Positions 59,901-64,000 of a stretch of DNA of 64,000 nucleotides are shown piece by piece. A program made the translations under genes and the position numbers. The notes under the pieces are model-generated. The model made no database searches, was not told where the DNA came from, and saw only the letters and a list, made by a program, of their open reading frames with translations. The stretch lies in NCBI RefSeq assembly GCF_026625145.1, contig NZ_CP113088.1, positions 3,451,501-3,515,500 of the forward strand, given 5' to 3'. The stretch comes from Lacinutrix neustonica (lineage in GTDB: Bacteria > Bacteroidota > Bacteroidia > Flavobacteriales > Flavobacteriaceae). The stretch's first letter is position 1. Each line of letters starts with the position of its first letter.

Positions 59901-60280
59901 GGTGTTATGTGTAAAGCGCTTCGCTGTTTCTTTTACAACTGCGAACGCTTCGGTAAAATGGTATTTAAAGTATCTTCTACAGCGGCATAAGACTCATCTT
60001 CAATTTTATCAATCTCTTGATAAATGTCTTCACGTCTGTCAATATCATCAATCGCTTCGGCTTCAATGCGTAGCTTGTCTTTACGTTCGTTAAACGGTTT
60101 TCGCGTCTCAGCAATAATGGCTTTAAACTCAGCCGTTTTAGCTCTTAACTCATCATGAGACAAGGCTTCTAAAGCGGCTTCAAAGGTTTTGATTTTATCT
60201 ACTAAAGGCGAGATGGCTTTGACATCTTGTTTCGATTTGTCGCCAACAAAGACTTTTAGTACGGAATTTATAAAATTCAT
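56923..60280 (-). CDS. secA: Preprotein translocase subunit SecA (three frameshifts)
   Basis: ATP-driven motor of the Sec export channel. About 1118 residues, the length usual in flavobacteria. N-terminus [49 protein letters not shown] (ATP site), [57 protein letters not shown] and a low-complexity C-terminus. Three CCAGA-type breaks: 59949-59953 (restoring [17 protein letters not shown]), 59421-59426 (restoring [17 protein letters not shown]) and 59347-59352 (restoring [13 protein letters not shown]; the conserved Arg shows the true bases are CCAGA). Essential, so clearly a working gene. Confidence 0.95.
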
Positions 60281-60306
60281 AGTGTTATTATATTTTTATG
60301 TCTGCG

Positions 60307-60480
60307 AGCCCTTCGACTGTGCTCAAGGTGACATTATTTTTAATTTGGTTTCTTAGCTCTATCATTTTGAGGATGACAATGCCAACGTAAACAGATTAAA
60401 TGCTCTCCGGATGTTGAGATCCTTTCGTGCATTGTTTTTATTTATTTTGCATTGTCCCACAGAGCGCAGTCGAAGTGTGC
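60307..60480. repeat. Pair of inverted short repeats
   Basis: CCCTTCGACTGTGCTCAAGG then TGACA at 60309-60334 and TGTCCCACAGAGCGCAGTCG then AAGTG at 60454-60478 are imperfect inverse copies of the motif 'CTTCGACT.CGCTC..TGTGACA', which I know as a dispersed palindromic repeat in flavobacterial genomes. They lie in the 338-base gap between secA and the DUF2795 gene. The rest of the gap is without feature apart from a hairpin at 60555. Confidence 0.5.
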
Positions 60481-60554
60481 TTTGTGTTTTATTACACTTT
60501 TAAATAGGGCTTAAAGATACGTTTTGTGTGCTTCATTTCTAAAAATTAAAGCAC

Positions 60555-60582
60555 AAAAAAAGCCTCGAATAGAGACTTTTTC
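60555..60582. terminator. Hairpin terminator after the DUF2795 gene
   Basis: AAAAAAGCCTC and GAGACTTTTT pair around GAATA (one mismatch), just past the stop of the leftward DUF2795 gene at 60619. Confidence 0.65.
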
Positions 60583-60618
60583 TTTGTTTTTTATCGAAAG
60601 GTTGCTACAACCTTTATA

Positions 60619-60840
60619 TTAATATTCGTCCTCGTTCCGGAGGTAATCTTCATCTGTTGGGTAATCAGGCCGGATTTCTTCGATAGAATCGTAGGAATCT
60701 CCCTCATCTTCAATGGCTTGTAAATTTTCAACAACTTCTAAAGGTGCGCCAGTTCTAATAGCGTAATCTATAAGCTCATCTTTAGTTGCTGGCCAAGGGG
60801 CATCACTTAAATAAGATGCTAATTCTAATGTCCAATACAT
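60619..60840 (-). CDS. DUF2795 family protein
   Basis: 73 residues: MYWTLELASYLSDAPWPATK, DELIDYAIRTGAPLEVVENL, QAIEDEGDSYDSIEEIRPDY. The start and the DAPWPATK...LxxYAIRTGAPxxV pattern are DUF2795, a small acidic, probably helical protein conserved in Bacteroidota. Role unknown; intact. Confidence 0.85.
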   Translation of the reverse strand: MYWTLELASYLSDAPWPATKDELIDYAIRTGAPLEVVENLQAIEDEGDSYDSIEEIRPDYPTDEDYLRNEDEY

Positions 60841-61016
60841 TTCTTTATGGGTTTATTTTTTTGCAAAAATAATTTTTTAGTTTTAATAGTCAAGAAAAAA
60901 GTGAATTATTTTCAATAATAAAAAAGAACGTCATTTTTCACTGAAACTATCTAACAGTAAATTATTTGCAGTGTTATTTAATCACAGCGTGTCTTAAGCC
61001 GTTTTTCTGTTGGGCA

Positions 61017-61588
61017 TTAATGCTTTTCAGGAATCCATTTTACTTCATCTGCGTCCAAGTCAAATGACAACTTTCGTGCCAACACAAAAAGATAGTCAGA
61101 AAGACGGTTCAAATACATGAGTGCTTCGGTAAAAAGGGTTCTAAATCATTAAGTTGGGAGGCTAAACGTTCGGCTCGGCGACACACGCAGCGGGCAATAT
61201 GACAGAATGACACGGTTTGATGTCCGCCAGGGAGTACAAAGTGTGTCATTGGGGGTAAGGCTTCATTCATGACATCCATTTCCTGTTCTAGTAAAGTGAT
61301 GTCTTGTTCTGAAATTTTATTAATGTTAAGCCTTTCTTTGCCGTTTTTAAGTATCATTTTCTCAGGGTCGGTCGCGAGAATGGCGCCAACGGTAAAGAGT
61401 TTGTTTTGGATGCTTATTAAAACAGCTTGGTATGCGGGGTTGATGTCCTGATCTCGAATGAGTCCTATATGAGAATTTAATTCATCGACAGTGCCATAAC
61501 TATCAATGCGAATGTGGTGTTTAGGGACACGCGTCCCGCCAAATAATGCGGTCGTGCCTTTATCTCCGGTTTTTGTATATACTTTCAT
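61017..61588 (-). CDS. PduO-type ATP:cob(I)alamin adenosyltransferase (frameshifted)
   Basis: Forms adenosylcobalamin from ATP and cob(I)alamin. About 190 residues, a helical bundle: MKVYTKTGDKGTTALFGGTR, DSYGTVDELNSHIGLIRDQ, LPGGHQTVSFCHIARCVCRRAERLA. One CCAGA-type break at 61125-61129: repair turns EPFLPKHSCI stop into EPFLPEALMYLNRLSDYLFV and runs to 61017 (WIPEKH). Normal length for the PduO/MMAB group. No cobalamin gene is adjacent. Confidence 0.9.
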
Positions 61589-61753
61589 TTTTCTAGAGTT
61601 ATAAGTCGCAATTTATAAGTTTCAATTCTATTTATTAAAATAAAATACATTTTTAACGCCTTCCTTCAGCTGTAGGAAGGTGGATTCTGCTTATTTAGAA
61701 TCGGGAAGGTTTGACGAAAAAGAGCTTTAGCGATTTTTTGTTACTATAAAAAC

Positions 61754-61876
61754 CTACTTGAATTTTCTACTCGTTTTCTTTGTGTCATAGCGCTCTTTAT
61801 AAGAAGTATTTCTCTTTCTAGGAATACCAACAAAAAGACCAATAAGGACTATTGAAATTATAAATATTAAGATCAT
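61754..61876 (-). CDS. Predicted 40-residue membrane peptide
   Basis: ATG at 61876 opens MILIFIISIVLIGLFVGIPR then KRNTSYKERYDTKKTSRKF and a stop. One strong hydrophobic helix and a basic tail. It lies between the adenosyltransferase and methyltransferase genes and has no recognised family. The coding character is plausible but short; could be a non-coding spacer. Confidence 0.4.
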   Translation of the reverse strand: MILIFIISIVLIGLFVGIPRKRNTSYKERYDTKKTSRKFK

Positions 61877-61903
61877 TTTTTTTAAATTTTATAAACTAAG
61901 CGA

Positions 61904-62755
61904 TTAAACGCGTATTGTAAAATGTTCTTTGGCTTGTTCTTTTCTAAAAAAAACAATCCCCCAAAAAAACGTATCAATGGTCACGGTGACTTTAGGGTGT
62001 TGTTTTATAAGCTGCCAAGCTTCGGTCATGCCTTTGCTCCAGTAGATGTCATCAAAAATAAAAACAGACGTATTGGTCGTTGTAGGGAGCAAGGTTTCAA
62101 AATAATTTAAAGTGGCTTCTTTTTGATGATTCCCATCAAAGTATATTAAATCGTAAGTATTCGTCGTGAGTGTTTTTGTAAGGTCATCGAAGTTGCCATT
62201 TATAAGTTGACTGTTTGTTATGTTAAAAGCGCGCCAGGTGTTTAGAGTAAATTCAGAAATATTAGGGCAGCCTTCAATGCTGGTGATGTTGCCTTTAGGA
62301 TTGCCTAAATGGATCGCCTGGGTAGCAATGCCTAGTGAGGTTCCTAATTCTAAACTGTTTTTAAACTGAAAATAGTGTACTAAACGGTACAGTAATTTTG
62401 CACGATGTTTTGTTGTTCCTGCATTTTTAGCGAGTTCTGAAACCCTGCGGGACGTTCCGTTTTTTACTCGAGACCCAACACCTAAATCGGTGACGGTAAG
62501 CGTCGTAGTGTTAGAGCGCAAATACGTTCTATACGCTTTTAATTGGGCGTAAGCAGGGTGCTTTTTTCGGTCGTAAAAACATTGGGTTACCAGATCATAA
62601 ACAAAAGGGGATTGCACACCATGTTGGTTTTTGGAACGTAACCGTGAATTTGAAGTAGGCAATAATGAGTTTTCGCATCGTTCTTTTCCGCGAAAGCGGT
62701 ACACTTTTATTTGTTTTAAATTTAACAATCCCAACAGTGCTCTTTTGGAGATCAC
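61904..62755 (-). CDS. Class I SAM-dependent methyltransferase
   Basis: 283 residues, intact. SAM-binding fold: NSLELGTSLGIATQAIHLGN (motif I), NITSIEGCPNISEFTLN, DLIYFDGNHQKEATLNYFE, VFIFDDIYWSKGMTEAWQLI. Similar to small O-methyltransferase-like proteins common in flavobacteria (conserved NQHGVQSPFVYDLVTQCFYD near residue 45). Start: the family normally begins nearer residue 30 to 40, so the ATG at 62755 may be upstream of the true one. Substrate unknown. Confidence 0.8.
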   Translation of the reverse strand: MISKRALLGLLNLKQIKVYRFRGKERCENSLLPTSNSRLRSKNQHGVQSPFVYDLVTQCFYDRKKHPAYAQLKAYRTYLRSNTTTLTVTDLGVGSRVKNGTSRRVSELAKNAGTTKHRAKLLYRLVHYFQFKNSLELGTSLGIATQAIHLGNPKGNITSIEGCPNISEFTLNTWRAFNITNSQLINGNFDDLTKTLTTNTYDLIYFDGNHQKEATLNYFETLLPTTTNTSVFIFDDIYWSKGMTEAWQLIKQHPKVTVTIDTFFWGIVFFRKEQAKEHFTIRV

Positions 62756-62780
62756 TATTCATGACACATAGAGTACTCGT

Positions 62781-64000
62781 TTAGCCTTCCAACTTCTCAG
62801 TAAGCTCTAACCAACGCATTTCCTTTTCTTCAATACTGTCAATAATCTTTTGGAGGGTATTGGATAGTGCATTAATCTCATCTTGAGAAAGGTCCGGGTT
62901 TAGAAATTTTTGTTCTAATTCCGTTTTATCAAACTCTAAAGATTTTATTTTACTCTCTAAGTTTTTGTATTCTTTTTGTTCGTTATAAGAGAGCGTTGTT
63001 TTACTATCTTTCTTCCAGCTTTTATTTTCTTTTTTATCCTCGACAGCTTCAATAGCTACCGGTTTACTATCATCATACGCTCTAAAATCACTATAGTTTC
63101 CAGGAAAATCTTCAACAACACCAGCACCTCTAAAAACAAATAGGTGGTCTACAATCTTATCCATAAAATACCGGTCGTGTGAAACGACTAACAAGCAGCC
63201 AGGGAAATCTAACAGAAAACTTTCAAGCACGTTAAGGGTAACAATATCTAAATCGTTTGTAGGCTCATCTAAAATTAAAAAGTTTGGATTTTGAATGAGA
63301 ACGGTGCATAGGTATAGTCGTTTACGCTCGCCACCACTCAATTTTTCCACAAAATCATATTGTTTTTTCCGGTCAAACAAAAAGCGTTCTAATAATTGCT
63401 GCGCACTAATTTGGCGGCCTTTTTTTAAAGGAATATAGTCACCAAATTCGCGTACCACATCAATCACTTTTTGATCGGGTTTAGGGGTGATTCCCGTTTG
63501 TGTATAATAGCCAAATTTTACGGTTTCACCAATAACAATCTTTCCAGTAGTCTGGTTCGGTTAACTGGGTAATAATATTTAAAAAGGTTGATTTTCCTGT
63601 GCCGTTTTTACCAATAATTCCCACACGCTCCCCTTTTTGGAACATGTAATCAAATTGATCTAAAATGACCTTATCTTTGTAGGCTTTCGATACTTTTTTA
63701 AGCTCCGAATTTTGCTTCCTAAACGCTCCATATTAAGTTCTAACTGCACTTCGTGATCTTTTCGACGCTGGTGTGCCCGGTGTTTGATGTCTGCAAAATC
63801 ATCAATTCGCGATTTCGATTTTGTAGTTCGTGCTTTGGGCTGGCGACGCATCCAAGTGAGCTCTTTTTTGTACAATTGTTTCGCCTTACCGGTTTCTGTT
63901 GTTTCTTGCTCGATACGGGCTTCTTTTTTCTCTAAATAATAAGAGTAGTTCCCTTTATAATTGTACAACTGGCCTTGATCAAGCTCTATAATTTCATTAC
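62781..64000 (-). CDS. ABC-F family ATP-binding protein, 5' end cut (two frameshifts)
   Basis: Cytosolic twin ABC ATPase acting on ribosomes; the start lies beyond the right edge. Visible: linker YYLEKKEARIEQETTETGKA and KHRAHQRRKDHEVQLELNME, second ATP site IGKNGTGKSTFLN, signature FVEKLSGGERKRLYLC, Walker B LILDEPTNDLD, then a C-terminal coiled coil. Breaks: CCAGA-type at 63705-63709 (restoring SKILELKKVSKAY) and another at 63544-63555 where TTCCAGTAGTCTGG is probably TTCCAGAGTCTGG (restoring EPDSGKIVIGE). Resembles Uup-type members. Confidence 0.88.

Noticed and set aside
1-64000. Widespread pseudogenisation of the genome
   Set aside because: Breaks hit essential genes (secA, purA, def, cca) and sit at one sequence motif; downstream parts are fully conserved. 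Read error explains this better than gene decay.
1-64000. Programmed translational frameshifting at CCGAGA
   Set aside because: The shifts go in both directions (some need one base removed, some one added), occur on genes of every class and lack slippery sequences or structures nearby.
1-64000. True sequence CCGG (rather than CCAGA) at the break sites
   Set aside because: It fits most repairs but gives Gly instead of the invariant Arg in SecA VDDARTPL and Pro instead of Leu in cca and ABC-F. CCGG is also found intact in good genes (dapD VTGPEPIE). A minority of sites cannot be decided.

Overview
The window reads as a chromosome segment of a marine-type Flavobacteriaceae (Bacteroidota). It is AT-rich and carries families typical of that group: DUF349, DUF5606, tandem DUF368 proteins, an OstA-like protein, a SecA of about 1118 residues, and CarboxypepD_reg-like and DUF885 proteins. 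Short TAnnTTTG motifs of the Bacteroidota promoter type also occur. No rRNA, tRNA or CRISPR array was seen.

An unusually large number of genes, including essential ones (secA, purA, cca, def, dapD, relA), are broken by single-base frameshifts. By hand about 40 breaks can be placed. Nearly all lie at CCGAG/CTCGG or CCGAA/TTCGG, and nearly all are repaired if the true sequence is CCAGA (TCTGG on the other strand). Intact CCAGA is rare here, while CCAGC, CCAGG and CCAGT are common. I therefore treat these as systematic read errors at one sequence motif, possibly a modified base, and annotate the genes as whole. In the entries a 'CCAGA-type break' means this. A few other breaks are at homopolymers.

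Layout. 1-6.1 kb: housekeeping genes (ABC ATPase, kinase-like protein, heme A synthase, GNAT, CCA-adding enzyme, TsaC-like). 6.1-15.5 kb: a surface polysaccharide/LPS island with a sugar aminotransferase and acyltransferase, several GT2 and DXD glycosyltransferases, a DUF5672 protein, a Kdo/WaaP-type kinase, a CDP-glycerol transferase-like protein and a heptosyltransferase-like GT9. 15.5-18.1 kb: dapD, ruvX, def and a DUF5606 gene. 18.2-31.3 kb: an accessory locus of polymorphic toxins, leftward transcribed. It has two full-length surface-lipoprotein toxins sharing an almost identical N-terminus (one with an HNH-like tip, one with a PoNe-like DNase tip), plus two N-terminally truncated toxin cassettes (AHH nuclease and DUF6973-like). 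Each is followed by candidate immunity genes, including a PoNi-like DUF1911 protein and a secreted protein with an ExbD-like domain. A 1.43 kb direct duplication, which also copied the promoter region and the first codons of mazG, and an IS3 fragment mark how the array grew.

31.2-33.3 kb: mazG followed by 14 copies of a 59-bp tandem repeat made from mazG's own last codons. 33.3-64 kb: core genes: DUF349, aroE, two DUF368 C55-P translocase candidates, a TPR protein, a class III aminotransferase, OstA-like, purA, a Fur family regulator, relA/spoT, DUF885 lipoprotein, an ECF sigma factor with a membrane partner, a DEAD-box helicase, a transglutaminase-like protein, secA, DUF2795, a cobalamin adenosyltransferase, a methyltransferase and a partial ABC-F protein.
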